A stretch of DNA of 64,000 nucleotides from Elymus sibiricus (lineage: Eukaryota > Streptophyta > Magnoliopsida > Poales > Poaceae): positions 157,150,642-157,214,641 of the forward strand of contig CM077667.1 in the NCBI GenBank assembly GCA_039707655.1, read 5' to 3'. The number at the start of each line of letters is the position of its first letter. The stretch's first letter is position 1. Positions 1-12,800 of this stretch are shown here, piece by piece. A model generated the notes under the pieces. The model was not told where the DNA came from. It was given only the letters and a program-made list of their open reading frames with translations, and ran no database searches. The translations under genes were made by a program, and so were the position numbers.

Positions 1-156
1 TTGTTATTTGTGTGCAGGTGCTGCTTATTGGGTGGTGGTGATCCTCCTAATGGTTCGATTACCTTGGTTTCATAACCGAGGTAAATACTTACCGTCGCTG
101 CGCTACATCATCCCTTCCTCTTTGGGGAAATACCGACACAGTCTCAAGCCACGTCA
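1..156 (+). repeat. End of a gypsy-type LTR, truncated by the window edge
   Basis: This stretch has the same layout as the last part of element C's LTR (42410-42570): a 'tttgtgtgcag' block, then 'ccttggtttc', 'taaatacttacc', a 'gctgc' block and a terminal CA at 155-156. It is flanked on the right by ten bases that fit the MULE transposase reading frame. It is therefore read as the 3' end of an LTR inserted in the MULE. Only the end is visible, so it cannot be said whether it is a solo LTR or part of a full element. No gene is seen. Confidence 0.6.
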
Positions 157-166
157 GGTTCCTATG
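157..166 (-). pseudogene. Ten-base remnant of the MULE transposase gene
   Basis: Read on the minus strand, 166-162 (CATAG) repeats the last five bases of the MULE piece ending at 38086. Bases 161-157 then continue the frame as ...AHRN, which fits the MULE coding sequence. CTATG at 162-166 and at 38086-38090 is the 5-bp target-site duplication of copia element A. The piece is called only because both flanks of element A join in frame. Confidence 0.55.
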
Positions 167-1961
167 TGTTGGGGAACGTTGCATGGGAAACAAAAAATTT
201 CCTACGCACATGCAAGATCTATCCATGGTGATGAGAATCTACGAGAGGGAGAGTGGATCTACATACCCTTGTAGATCGCTAAGCGGGAAGCGTTAAGAAA
301 CGCGGTTGATGTAGTCGAACGTCTTCGCGATCCAAATCGCTAGCCGTCCCGCGATCCAATCACGATCTAGCGCCGAATGGACGACACCTCCGTGTTCAGC
401 ACACGTACAGCTCGATGACGATCTCCGCCTTCTTGATCTAGCAAGAGGGAGCGGAGAGGTAGATGAGTTCTCCGGCAGTGCGACAGCGCGGCTGCGTTGG
501 TGGTGGAACTATTCCAGCAGGGCTTCGCCTAAGCGCTGCTGAAAACTAGAGGACACAATCTATCGGGGAGAGAGGGCTGCACCGTGGCTTGGGGTTTTCT
601 GGTGCGGCTGCCCTCTCTCCCCTCCAGTATATATAGGAAGAAGGGGAGGGAGGCCGGCGCCCCTAGGGTTCCCCCTAGGGTGCGGCCGAAGTGGGGAGGT
701 GGAGGAGTCCAACTCCAATCCTACTAGGAGTAGGATTCCTCCCCCACATGGAAACCCTTTCCACCTCTTGGGTTTTCCCACCCGTAGCCGCATGGGCCTT
801 AGTGGGGGGGGGGGGGTTCAGCCAGCCCACTAGGGGCTGGTTTGCCTCCTCCCACAGCCCATGAAGCCCTTTGGGGCGAAAGGCCCCTCCCAATGGTCCC
901 CCGGTACCCTCCCGGCACTCCCGGTACACTACCGAAGTACCCAAAACTTTTCCGGTGACCAAAACGGGACTTCCTACATATCAATCTTTACCTCCGGACC
1001 ATTCCAAAGCTCCTCGTGATGTCCGGGATCTCATCCGGGACTACGAACAACCTTCGGTCACATCCATACATAACTCAATACTACCGAAACGTCACCGAAC
1101 GTTAAGTGTGCAGACCCTGCGGGTTCGAGAACTATGTAGACATGACCGAGACACCTCTATGGTCAATAACCAATAGCAGGACCTGGATGCCCATATTGGT
1201 CCTACATATTCTACGAAGATCTTTATCGGTTGAACCTCTATGTCAAGGATTCAGTTAATCCCGTACGCTGTTCCCTTTGTTCTTCGGTATGTTACTTGCC
1301 CGAGATTCGATCATCGGTATCTCTATACCTAGTTCAATCTCATTACCGGCAAGTCTCTTTACTCATTCCGTAATACAAGATCCCGTGGCTAACACTTAGT
1401 CACATTGCTTGCAAGGCTTATTGTGATGTTGTATTACCGAGTGGGCCCTGAGATACCTCTCCGTCACACGGAGTATCAAATCCCAGTCTCGATCCATGCC
1501 AGCTCAACAGACACCTTCGGAGATACCTGTAGAGCATCTTTATAGTCACCCAGTTACATTGTGACGTTTGATACACATAAGGTATTCCTCCGGTGTCAGT
1601 GAGTTGCATGATCTCATGGTCATAGGAACAGATACTTGACATGCAGAAAACAATAGCAATAAACTGACACGATCATATGCTACGTTCATAGTTTGGGTCT
1701 TGTCCATCACATCATTCTCCTAATGATGTGATTCCGTTATCAAATGACATCTCATGTCTATGGCTAGGAAACCTTGACCATCTTTGATCAACAAGCTAGT
1801 CTACTAGTGGCATACTTGGGACACAGTGTTGTCTATGTATCCACACATGCAATTGTGTTTCCAATCAATACAATTATAGCATGGATAATAAATGATTATC
1901 ATGAATAAGGAAATATAATAATAACTACTTTTATTATTGCCTCTAGGGCATATTTCCAACA
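167..1961 (-). repeat. 3' LTR of copia element A
   Basis: The LTR is 1795 bp and begins (minus strand) TGTTGGAAATATGCCC at 1961 and ends CCCCAACA at 167. A TATATATA box lies at about 629-636. A G run at 807-817 is longer than in the other copies of this LTR (compare 36942-36948). The 5' LTR is 36305-38085. No gene is expected here; short open frames are by-products of the LTR sequence. Confidence 0.93.
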
Positions 1962-1980
1962 GTCTCCCACTTGCACTAGA
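1962..1980 (-). other. Polypurine tract of element A
   Basis: On the minus strand the 3' LTR is immediately preceded by GTGCAAGTGGGAGAC, the plus-strand priming tract known for BARE-1-like elements. The same sequence precedes the 3' LTR of element D at 58087-58105. Confidence 0.8.
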
Positions 1981-2011
1981 GTCAATAATCTAGCTCACAT
2001 CACTATGTGAT

Positions 2012-5000
2012 TTACATTGTAATGAATCTAACACCCATACAGTTCTGGTGTTGATCATGTTTAGCCCTTGGAAGAGGTTTAGTCATCGGATCTGCAACAT
2101 TCAGATCCGTGTGTACTTTGCAAATATTTATGTCCTCCTCCTTGATGTAATCGCGGATGGAATTGAAACGTCGCTTTATGTGTCTGGTCCTCTTGTGAAA
2201 CCTTGGTTCCTTGGCTAGAGCAATGGCACCAGTGTTGTCACAGAACAGAGTCATTGGGTTTAGTGCACTAGGCACTACTCCAAGATCTGTCATGAACTCC
2301 TTCATCCAGACACCTTCCTTCGCCGCCTCTGAGGCAGCGATGTACTCCACTTCGCATGTAGAATCAGCTACCACGCTCTGCTTGGAACCGCACCAGCTTA
2401 CCGCACCCCCATTGAGAATAAATACGTATCCGGTTTGAGAGTTAGAGTCATCCGTATCAGTGTCAAAGCTTGCATCGATGTAACCCTTTACGACGAGCTC
2501 TTGATCACCTCCATAAATGAGAAACATGTCCTTAGTCCTTTTCAGGTACTTCAGGATATTCATGACCGCCGTCCAGTGTTCCATTCCTGGATCACTTTGA
2601 AACCTTCCGGCCATACTTATGGCAAGGCTGACATCGGGTCTTGCGCATAGCATTGCATACATGATAGAGCCTATGGCAGAAGCATAGGGGACGACACTTA
2701 TCTTTTCTCTATCTTCTGCAGTCACTGGGCATTGAGTCTTACTCAACTTCACACCTTGCAATACAGGCAAGAACCCCTTCTTGGACTGATCCATTTTGAA
2801 CTTCTTCAAAACTTTGTCAAGGTATGTGCTCTCTGAAAGTCCTATTAAGCGTCTCGATCTATCTCTATAGATCTTGATGCCTAATATGAAAGCAGCTTCT
2901 CCTAGGTCCTTCATTGAAAAACTCTTGTTCAAATATTCCTTCATGCTTTCCAACATTTCTATATTGTTTCCAATCAGCAATATGTCATCCACATATAATA
3001 TTAGAAACGCTATAGAGCTCCCACTCACTTTCTTGCAAATACAAGCTTCTTCGTAAACTTGTATAAACCCGAACGCTTTGATAACCTCATCAAAGCGAAG
3101 ATTCCAACTCCGAGATGCTTGCACCAGTCCATAAATGGATCGCTGGAGTTTGCAAACTTTGTCAGCATTCTCCGAATCGACAAAACCTTCTGGTTGCATC
3201 ATATACTACTCTTCCTTAAGGAAACCATTAAGGAACGCTGTTTTGACATCCATCAGCCAAATTTCATAATCGAAAAATGCAGCTATTGCCAACATGATTC
3301 TGACGGACTTAAGCATCGCTACGGGTGAGAAAGTCTCATCATAGTCAACTCCTTGAACTTGTGAAAAACCTTTTGCCACAAGTCGAGCTTTATAGACGGT
3401 GACATTACCGTCCGCGTCTGTCTTCCTCTTAAAGATCCATTTGTTCTGAATGGCCTTTCGCCCTTCAGGTAATACTTCCAAAGCACATACTTTGTTTTCA
3501 TACATGGATCCCATCTCGGATTTCATGGCCTCTAACCATTTCTCGGGATCCGGGCCCATCATCGCTTCTCCATAGCTCGTAGGTTCATCGTTGTCCAACA
3601 ACATGACCTCTAAGACAGGGTTGCCATACCACTCAGGAGCAGTACGCGTCCTTGTCGACCTACGAGGTTCGATAGCAACTTGATCCGAAGCTTCATGATC
3701 ATCGTCATTAACTTCCTCTTCAACTGATGTAGGTTGTACAGAAACATCTTTCTGCGCTGCGCTACTCTCTGGTTGAAGTAAAGGTTCAATAACCTCATCA
3801 AGTTCTATCTTCCTCCCACTCAATTCTCTCGAGAGAAACTCTTTCTCAAGAAATGTTCCGTTTTTAGCGACAAACACTTTGCCTTCGGATCTGAGATAGA
3901 GGGTATACCCAACTGTCTCTTTTGGGTATCCTATGAAGACGCATTTCTCCGCTTTGGGTTCCATCTTTTCAGGCTGAAGCTTTTTGACATAAGCATCACA
4001 TCCCCAAACTTTAAGAAACGACAACTTTGGCTTCTTGCCAAACCATAGTTCATATGGCGTCGTCTCAACGGATTTCGATGGTGCCCTATTTAAAGTGAAT
4101 GCAGCTGTCTCTAATGCATAACCCCAAAACGATAGTGGCAAATCGGCAAGAGACATCATAGATCGCACCATATCCAATAAGGTTCGATTACGACGTTCGG
4201 ACACACCATTACGCTGTGGTGTTCCAGGCGGTGTCAATTGTGAAACAATTCCACACTGTCTTAAGTGACTGCCAAACTCATAACTCAGATATTCTCCTCC
4301 TCGATCAGATTGTAGGAATTTAATCTTCTTGTTACGATGATTCTCAACTTCACTCTGAAATTGCTTGCACTTTTCAATCATTTCAGACTTGTGTTTCATT
4401 AAGTAAATATACCCATATCTACTTAAGTCATCAGTGAAGGTGAGAAAATAACGATATCCACCGCGTGCCTCAATGCTCATCGGACCGCACACATCAGTAT
4501 GTATGATTTCCAACAAGTCACTTGCCCGTTCCATTGTTCCAGAGAACGGGGTCTTAGTCATCTTGCCCATGAGGCATGGTTCACATGTGTCAAGTGATTC
4601 AAAATCAAGTGACTCCAAAAGTCCATCACCATGGAGCTTCTTCATGAGTTTTACACCAATATGACCTAAATGGCAGTGCCACAAGAAAGTGGTACTATCA
4701 TTATCAACTCTACATCTGTTGGCATCAATGTTATGAACATGTGTATCATCACTATCGAGATTCAATAAGAACAAACCCCTCACATTGGGTGCATGACCAT
4801 AAAAGATATTACTCATATAAATAGAACAACCATTATTCTCTGATTTAAATGAGTAACCGTATCGCAATAAACAAGATCCAGATATAATGTTCATGCTTAA
4901 CGCAGGCACTAAATAACAATTATTCAGGTTCATCACTAATCCCGATGGTAATCGAAGAGCGAGCGTGCCGACGGCGATCACATCAACCTTGGAACCATTT

Positions 5001-5539
5001 CCCACGCGCATCGTCACTTCGCCCTTTGCCAGGCTCCGTCTCTTCCGCAGTTCCTGTTTTGAGTTGCAAATGTGAGCAACCACACCGGTATCAAATACCC
5101 AGGCACTACAACGAGAGTTGGTAAGGTACACATCAATAACATGTATATCATATATACCTTGTTTGGCGTTGGGTGCCTTCTTGTCAGCCAGATACTTGGG
5201 GCAGTTCCGCTTCCAGTGACCAGTTCCCTTGCAATGAAAGCACTCAGTTTCTGGCTTGGGTCCAGCTTTGGGTTTCTCACGGGAGGGGCAACTGCTTTGC
5301 CACTCTTCTTGGAGATACCCTTCTTACCATTGCCATTCTTCTTGAAACTAGTGGTTTTATTGACCATCAACACTTGATGCTCCTTCTGAATTTCAGACTC
5401 AGCGACTTTCAACATCGCAAACAGCTCGGCGACTGAGTTGTTCATCCCGTGCATGTTATAGTTCAACACGAAGCTTTTGTAGCTAGGTGGCAATGATTGA
5501 AGAACTCTGTCAGTGATCGCCTCTGCTGGAAGGGGCATC
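2012..5539 (-). pseudogene. Copia gag C-terminus and pol of element A (protease, integrase, RT, RNase H)
   Basis: Reading from the CACTA junction, the minus strand encodes the rest of gag, then protease (WVFDTG core near 5090), then integrase. The integrase has an HHCC zinc-binding start (WHCHLGH...CEPC) and a catalytic D-D-E core (HTDVCGP, QSDRGGEY, NGVSERRNR). Reverse transcriptase with YVDD (about 2990) and an RNase H domain follow, and the frame ends at 2012 about 50 bp before the 3' LTR. Visible lesions compared with the copy in element D are two. A 1-base deletion near 5280 shifts frame in front of the zinc knuckle. A TAG at 3203-3206 replaces a leucine codon and separates integrase (3206-5131) from RT-RNase H (2012-3202). 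Both long frames are otherwise open. The product cannot be made as a single polyprotein, so it is called a pseudogene. Confidence 0.93.
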
Positions 5540-5542
5540 CCC

Positions 5543-6110
5543 CACTAAAGGAATCAGGTTCTTTGCCGTCCGCCATGGCAGACGGCAAAGGCACAACCAT
5601 GGACGGCAATTTTTTTGGCCGAATAAACTCCGGCAAAGAGGTCCTTTGCCGTCTGCCTTGGCACAGCAGACGGCAAAAATTCTTTGCCCTCAGCCTACAG
5701 ACGGCAATGAGCCTGTATGGCGTAGTACTGACGTTAGCACCGTTAGGTGTCTAACGGCCCCCACCAAAGTCTTTGCCGTCAGCCCCCGGACGGCAAACAC
5801 TCAAACCTTTGCCGTCTGCCCCGGACGGCCCCACACAGGCCTTTGCCGTCTGCCCCGGACGGCCCCGCCCAGCCCTTTGCCGTCCGCCCCCGACAGCCCC
5901 GCCCAGCCCTTTGCCGTCCGCCCCCCGACGGCCCCGCCCAGCCCTTTGCCTTCCGCCCCCACTATGCCGACGGCCACCGTCGACAAAGAAGCCAAATGGC
6001 CCCAGGCTTGGCGCTCCCAGGTCTAACAGGTGGCTGCCACGTGTCCTCTTTGCCGACGGTGGCCGTCGGCATAGCGGTCTTTGCCGTCTGGGGCAGATGG
6101 CAAAGAGGCT
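5543..6110. repeat. Left terminal inverted repeat and subterminal repeat array of the CACTA
   Basis: About a dozen copies of TTTGCCGTC or its complement GACGGCAAA lie between 5562 and 6100. They sit in a GC-rich background with a short tandem block of about 35 bp at 5800-5950 (...CCCTTTGCCGTC CGCCCC...). Such arrays are where the DNA-binding protein of CACTA elements binds. The open frames of up to 185 codons across this block come from the repeat and are not considered genes. Confidence 0.85.
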
Positions 6111-6856
6111 GTATTGCCTCTTTTTTGCTTGTTTTTGTTATATTCAACAATTTTCACAGGCAAATATATGATATGTATATATATATTTCACAGAAACAAT
6201 ATCCCTGCCATATGGATATGATCAACCAACAATTATACCAAATTAAAAGTATCAAATGTCACATTGTTCACCATATTACATTAGTTTCATCCATACATAC
6301 ATAGTCTCATACATAGGTAGAAAGTTTCACGTAAGTTCATCGATACAAAATGAAAACAGAAAGTAAACACTAGCACTACATCAAAGCAAGCTGCCGTGAA
6401 CTCAATCAAATCTGCAAAATTGGAAATAAGAAAGTTAGAATAAGAATACTAGAAGAAGTAGAAGAGGATCTAGAAGTAGAAGAAGATCTAGAAGAAGAAG
6501 ATGATGAAGAAGCATTTTTCTTCTCTCTCTTTCTCCTCTTGTTTTTCTTCTTCTTATGGCATCTATGAGGTTACCTAGTCTATTATGCCATTTTTGAGTT
6601 AACTAAGCTTATTATGTCATTGTGGAGGAAACAATGCTAAGTATAGGTCATTTTAGAGCTAACTTAGGTACAATATGTCATTTTGGAGGTAAGTAAGCTT
6701 ACTATGTATTTTTAGAGGAAACAAAGCTAACTTAGGTAAAATATGACATTTGTCTAAGTGCTAAGTTTGTCTTTGTGCTAAGTTTATCTTTGTGCTAAGT
6801 TTGTCTAAGTGCTAAGTTTGTCTTTGTTTGAGAAAATGAGCCAAGTAAGTGGCATA
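6111..6856. repeat. Non-coding 3' region of the CACTA with simple and short tandem repeats
   Basis: No gene is seen. The stretch holds an A+G-rich GAAGAAGATCTAGAA block at about 6440-6515, a CTTCTT block to 6555, and loosely repeated 'tatgtcattttggaggtaa' units from 6570 to 6740. An array of about 20-bp units built on 'gtgctaagtttgtctt' occupies 6757-6830. It lies between the end of the second CACTA gene (6857) and the left subterminal array. Confidence 0.6.
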
Positions 6857-9800
6857 TTACGGCTTACCGCCCTCGTCATCACGGAGGTGAAGCATCGGGG
6901 TTGCTCGGGCCGGTGTCACCTGGAGCACTACTTGGCCCTGGAGAAGGATCGTGCGATGCGGCTCGGGAGTTATGCTACACCAAAGATCATTTGCGTTAGC
7001 ATGATGACGCTGAAATGTTAAGACTACTAACTAATGAACATTGAAATGAAACTCACCGTTCCAGCCGTGGTAATGACTGGCATCGGCGGAGGGGTCTGGC
7101 CGGTCTTCTCGCACAAAGACTGCACATTTGGTTTTGACAAGTCAATCATATTGGTTATTAATGAAACGAACATGTAGTGCATGATTTGGCTAATATGAAG
7201 AAGAAACTTACCACGAGGAGCTCGTACATGGCCCGGTGAGACACATCGTTCCGTGCCCTCTCCTCCTCCAACAACCTAGCCGTCCTCTCCTCCAAATCCC
7301 TCTTCTCCTCCGTCGCCTGTCGGGCCTGTTCCACCAGAAGCGCCTGGGTTGCCTCTCTCTCTTTCTGCAGAGCAGCCTGCAACACAACTCCTCGTTAGCA
7401 TTGTAATCATCTTTGTTCGCACACACAATGTAATGGAGGAAAGCTATCTAAGTCCGTATGACTAACCTCGATGGTGAGCTGGACTGACCGTGGACGAGGC
7501 GTTATCTCAGGACAGGAGCACGTTTGGCATGCCTTGATCTGCCGGAGAGTGCGCGAAGACCGTATAAGTCCATCTCTAATGGCTATATGGCCATGGGGCC
7601 TCCCGCCGCCAGCTATCATCACCAGCTCTGGATCAATAGGATGCTGGCTCGGGTTGAAGTCCTCCCCATTCACCGCCTTCCCCACATCTCTGTACCTCAC
7701 GAGCTTGTTGTGGGAGGAGATGTTGGTGAAGTTGTCGCGATTATCGAGGTCAGACTCAGAGAATGCCTTGGCCTTCTTGTACGAGGCAGTATGGACCATG
7801 GCATAGAGGTCTGATGTCTACTATGCAACCTTCTTCCTGTAGACTCGTATTGGGCCTCCAAGTGCAGAGTTTTGTAGGATAGTAGCAAATTTCCCTCAAG
7901 TGGATGACCTAAGGTTTATCAATCCGTGGGAGGCGTAGGATGAAGATGGTCTCTCTCAAACAACCCTGCAACCAAATAACAAAGAGTCTCTTGTGTCCCC
8001 AACACACCCAATACAATGGTAAATTGTATAGGTGCACTAGTTCGGCGAAGAGATGGTGATACAAGTGTAATATGGATGGTAGATATAGGTTTTTGTAATC
8101 TGAAAATATAAAAACAGCAAGGTAGCAAGTAACAAAAGTGAGCAAAAACGGTATTGCAATGCTTAGAAACAAGGCCTAGGGTTCATACTTTCACTAGTGC
8201 AAGTTCTCTCAACAATACTAACATAGTTGAATCATATGTAAATCCCTCACGTGCGACAAAGAGTTCACTCCAAAGCCACAAATAGCGGAGAACAAACGAA
8301 GAAATTATTGTAGGGTACGAAACCACCTCAAAGTTATCTTTTCCGATCAATCGTATGAGCTATCCCTATAAGTGTCACGAACAGCCCTAGAGTTCGTACT
8401 AAAATAACACCTTAAGATACACATCAACCAAAACCCTAATGTCACCTAGATACTCCAATGTCACCATGAGTACCCATGGGCTTGATTATACGATATGCAT
8501 CACACAATTTCAGATTCATCATGTTCAAACCAACACAAAGAACTTCAAAGAGTGCCCCAAAGTTTCTACCGGAGAGTCAAGACGAAAACATGTGCCAGCC
8601 CCTATGCATAGATTCCCAAGGTCACGGAACCCGCAAGTTGATCACCAAAACATACATCAAGTGGATCAATAGAACATCCCATTGTCACCACGGATATCCC
8701 ATCGCAAGACATACATCAAGTGTTCTCAAATCCTTAAAGACTCAATCCGATAAGAAAACTTCAAAGGGAAAACTCAATTCATCACAAGAAGATAGAGAGG
8801 GCAAAACTCCATATGATTCATCTATATTAATAAAGCTCGCGGTACATCAAGATTGTGTCATCTCAAGAACACGAGAGAGAGAGAGAGATCAAACACATAG
8901 CTACTGGTACATACCCTCAGCCCCGGGGGCGAACTACTCCCTCCTCGTCACGGAGACCGCCGGGATGATGAAGATGGTCTCCGGTGATGGTTTCCCCCTC
9001 CGGCAGGGTGCCGGAATGGGCTCCCGATTGGTTTTTCATGGCTCTGGAGGGTTGCGGCGGCGGAACTCCCGATCTAATTTTGTTTTTGGGGGTTTCTCTA
9101 TTTATAGGAATTTTTGGCGGCGTTAACAAGTCAAGGGGGGCCACAAGGCGACGACAAGCCAGGGGGGCGCGCCCTAGGGGGGGGGGAAAGCTTGTGGTGG
9201 CCTCGTGGCTCTTCTGGCCCAACTCCAATGCTGCCTGGGCTTCTTCTGGTCCATAGAAAATCACCGTAGATTTTTATTCCGTTTGGACTCCGTTTGATAT
9301 TCCTTTTCTGTAAAACTAAAAAACACGAAAAAAACAGAAACTGGCACTGGGCTCTAGGTTAATAGGTTAGTCCCAAAAATAATATAAAGTTGTAGTAAAA
9401 TGATTGTAAAACATCCAAGAATGATAATATAACAGCATGGAACAAGCAAAAATTATAGATACGTTGGAGACGTATCAGCATCCCCAAGCTTAATTCCTAC
9501 TCATCCTCGAGTAGGTAAATGATAAAAACAGAATTTTTGATGTGGAATGCTGCCTAACATGTTCATCATATTCTTTTCTTCTATGTATAGCATGGACATT
9601 TGGACTTGTAAATGATTCAAAGCAATAGTCTAGTTTTAACATAATGACTTCAATACTCAAGCATATCAACAAGCAACCATGTCTTTCAAAATATCAACAC
9701 TAAAGAGAGTTATCCCTAGCCCATTGTGCTCAATCATTGATCCATTCATGAAACACACTCAAATATTAGCCATGCCCAATGCTCAAGTACGATCATAGTG

Positions 9801-12800
9801 CCCCCTGGTTGGTGAGAGAAGATGGAGACTCAAAGCAAAAATAAAAATTGCACAAAGTAAATAGATAGGCCCTTCGCAGAGGGAAGTAGGGATTTGTAGA
9901 GGTGCCAGAGCTCAAGGTTTAAATTGAGAGAGAAAAATATTTTGAGTGGCATGCTTTTCCTGTCAACGAAAATGTCAAAGTAGCTCGCAATACTTTCCAT
10001 GCTAGATGTATCATAGGCGGTTCCCAAACAGAAAATAAAGTTTTTACTCCCCCTCCACCAATCAATCACACTCCACGGTGAGCCGAATCCACGGGTACCG
10101 TCCATACAAACAACAATCTTGGGGGAGTTTTGTTTCATTATATTTTGATTTGAATTTTGAGCATGGGACTGGGCATCCCGAATACCAGCCACTTTCTCGT
10201 GAATGATAGTGAATCGACACATATCGTGAGAATAACACACCTAGCATGGAAAAATATTGGATACTCCCCACCGTTTCATGAGCGGTACGGGCACACAAAA
10301 GAGAAAATTTATTTTGAAAATTTGGAGATGACACATACAAATTTGCTTGGAACGGCATGGAAATACCGCATATAGGTAGGTATGGTGGACTCATAAGGCA
10401 AAACTCGGTTTAAGGATTTTGGATGCACAAGTAGTATTTCTACTTAGTACAAATGAAGGCTAGCAGATAGATTGGGAAGCAACCAAACCAAGAAACGAAA
10501 AATCACATAAGTGAGCATTGAACATAACTAACACCGAATCATGCACCACAAGTAGGATGTAACTTCATTGCATAACTATTGACTTTCGTGCATGCACAGG
10601 GAATCACAAACCTTAACACCAATATTCCTACTAAGCATAATTACTCACTAACATGACTCTCATATTACTATCATCATGTTTCAAACTATTACAAGGAATC
10701 AAGTTTAATTTGTCCAATGTTCTTCATGAAAGTTTTTATTATATCCTCCTTGGATATCTATCACTTTGGGACTAGTTTCATGTATTGCCATTGCTTTTTG
10801 ACAAGCTCAAACAAATTTAAGTGAAGCGCATGAGCAAATGACAAGCTACTCTCAAAAGATATAAGTGAAGATCAATGAGTAGTCAAACAATTTAAGTAGC
10901 TATGTGAGGACTCTCTCTCTCTCAATAAATATTTTCATATCTAAGCATTTTATTCAAACAGCAAGCAAAAGAAAAAAAATAGCACTCCAAGAATAGCACG
11001 CAACATGTGAACGAATAAAAATTTAGGCTCAACATAGGCTAACCGATAATTGTTGATGAAGAGAGGTGGGATGCGTAGCATCCCCAAGCTTAGATGCCTG
11101 AGACTTCTTGAAATATTTACTTGGGGTGCCTTGGGCATCCCCAAGCTTGAGCTTTTGTATCTCGTTCAATCCTCTCATATCATGGTTTCACCTATTCTCA
11201 AAAACATCATCCACACAAAACTCGAAAAGAACTCGTGAGATAGGTTAGTACTCATAATAATAAATCAACACTTTATGTACTGCCAAGACAAGTTGCACAA
11301 TAATTTCAAACATCATCTACTGTTTACTATCATTTCCACAATTTATATCTAACAATATAGGCTATGGAAACTATAGGATAAGTAGATAACAAAACTATGA
11401 CAGCAATCTGTCTAATCAGAACAGTCTGTAGCAATTTATTAAACCAGTGTACTTATGTAACTCAAAAAATTATGAAAATTTAGGACATGCTAAATAATTT
11501 ATATGACAATACCGTGTAAAAATTTCAGAAACGTTCCATGTTCCAGTAAAATATGAAAATTCAAACACTACAGAAAAAGTTTCTGTTTTTTACACAGCAC
11601 ACATCAAACATGCAATGCAAGCATCCTAAAAGGCAATTCTTGGAACTTTTTATTGAAAAACAAGATTATAAATAACACCTAACAGAAAACAAGAAAATAA
11701 AATGATGCTCCAAGCAAAACTCATATTATGTGACGAATAAAAATATAGCTCCAAGTAAGATATACCAATAGTGTTGAAGGCGAAAGAGGGGATGCCTTCC
11801 GGGGCATCCCCAAGCTTAGGCACTTGAGTCTTCCTTGGATATTACCTTGGGGGTGCCTTGGGCATCCCCAAGTTTAGGTTCTTGTCACTCCTTATTCTCC
11901 TCATATCGGTGTCTCACCCAATACTTGAAAACTTCAATCACACAAAACTTAACGGAACTTCGTGAGATGGGTTAGTATAACAAACAAAGATCATTCACTT
12001 AGGTACTGTCAAGACAAGATTCATAATTGTTCCCACATGATACCTACTGTATTCTATCATTCCCATAATTTATATCACTGAATATAAGCTATGGGAACAC
12101 TAAAACAAGCAAACTATGCATGCAAAACAGAATCTGTCAAAAACAGAACAGTCTGTGAAGATCTGTAGCGTAACCATACTTTCCTGTCTCTAAAAATTCT
12201 GAAAAATTAGGACAATCTTGGAAATTTTTATATCAATCATTTGTAAAAAATTCAGATCAAAAGCACGTTCCAGTAATTTACAAAATTACTGGACTGAGAG
12301 CAAAAGTTTCTGTTTTTGCACAGAATCAAGTCAACTATCATCCACACTATCCCAAAGGCTTTACTTGGCACTTTATTGAAACAAAAGCTATAAAACATGA
12401 TTACTACAGTAGCTTAATCATTTGAACACACAAAAACAGTAAGGATAAATATTGGGTTGTCTCCCAACAAGCGCTTTTCTTTAATGCCTTTTAGCTAGGC
12501 ATGATGATTTCAATGATGCTCACATAGGAATAATAATTGAAACATGCAAAAGAGCATCATGAATCTCATGACAAGCACATTTAAGTCTAACCCACTTCCT
12601 ATGCATAGGGATTTTGTGAGCAAACAACTTATGGGAACAAGAATCAACTAGCATAGGAAGGCAAAACAAGCATAACTTCAAAACTTCGAACACATAGAGA
12701 GGAAACTTGATATTATTGCAATTCCTACAAGCATATGTTCCTCCCTCATAATAATTTTCAGTAGCATCATGAAGGAATTCCACAATATAACCAGCACATA

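Noticed and set aside
5646..6304. Open frames of 126-185 codons over the left CACTA end, rich in Pro, Leu, Cys
   Set aside because: They are translations of the TTTGCCGTC subterminal repeats in several frames at once and have no protein-like composition.
6440..6515. Possible acidic coding exon in the GAAGAAGATCTAGAA block
   Set aside because: It is a simple repeat with stop codons nearby and no splice-compatible frame to the second CACTA gene, which ends cleanly at 6857.
7471..7814. Plus-strand frames of 96 and 111 codons
   Set aside because: They lie opposite exon 5 of the second CACTA gene, which has splice and domain support on the minus strand.
8476..9126. 216-codon plus-strand frame
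   Set aside because: It lies inside the LTR of element B, on the strand opposite to the element. The other LTR has it shortened, and no domain is seen.
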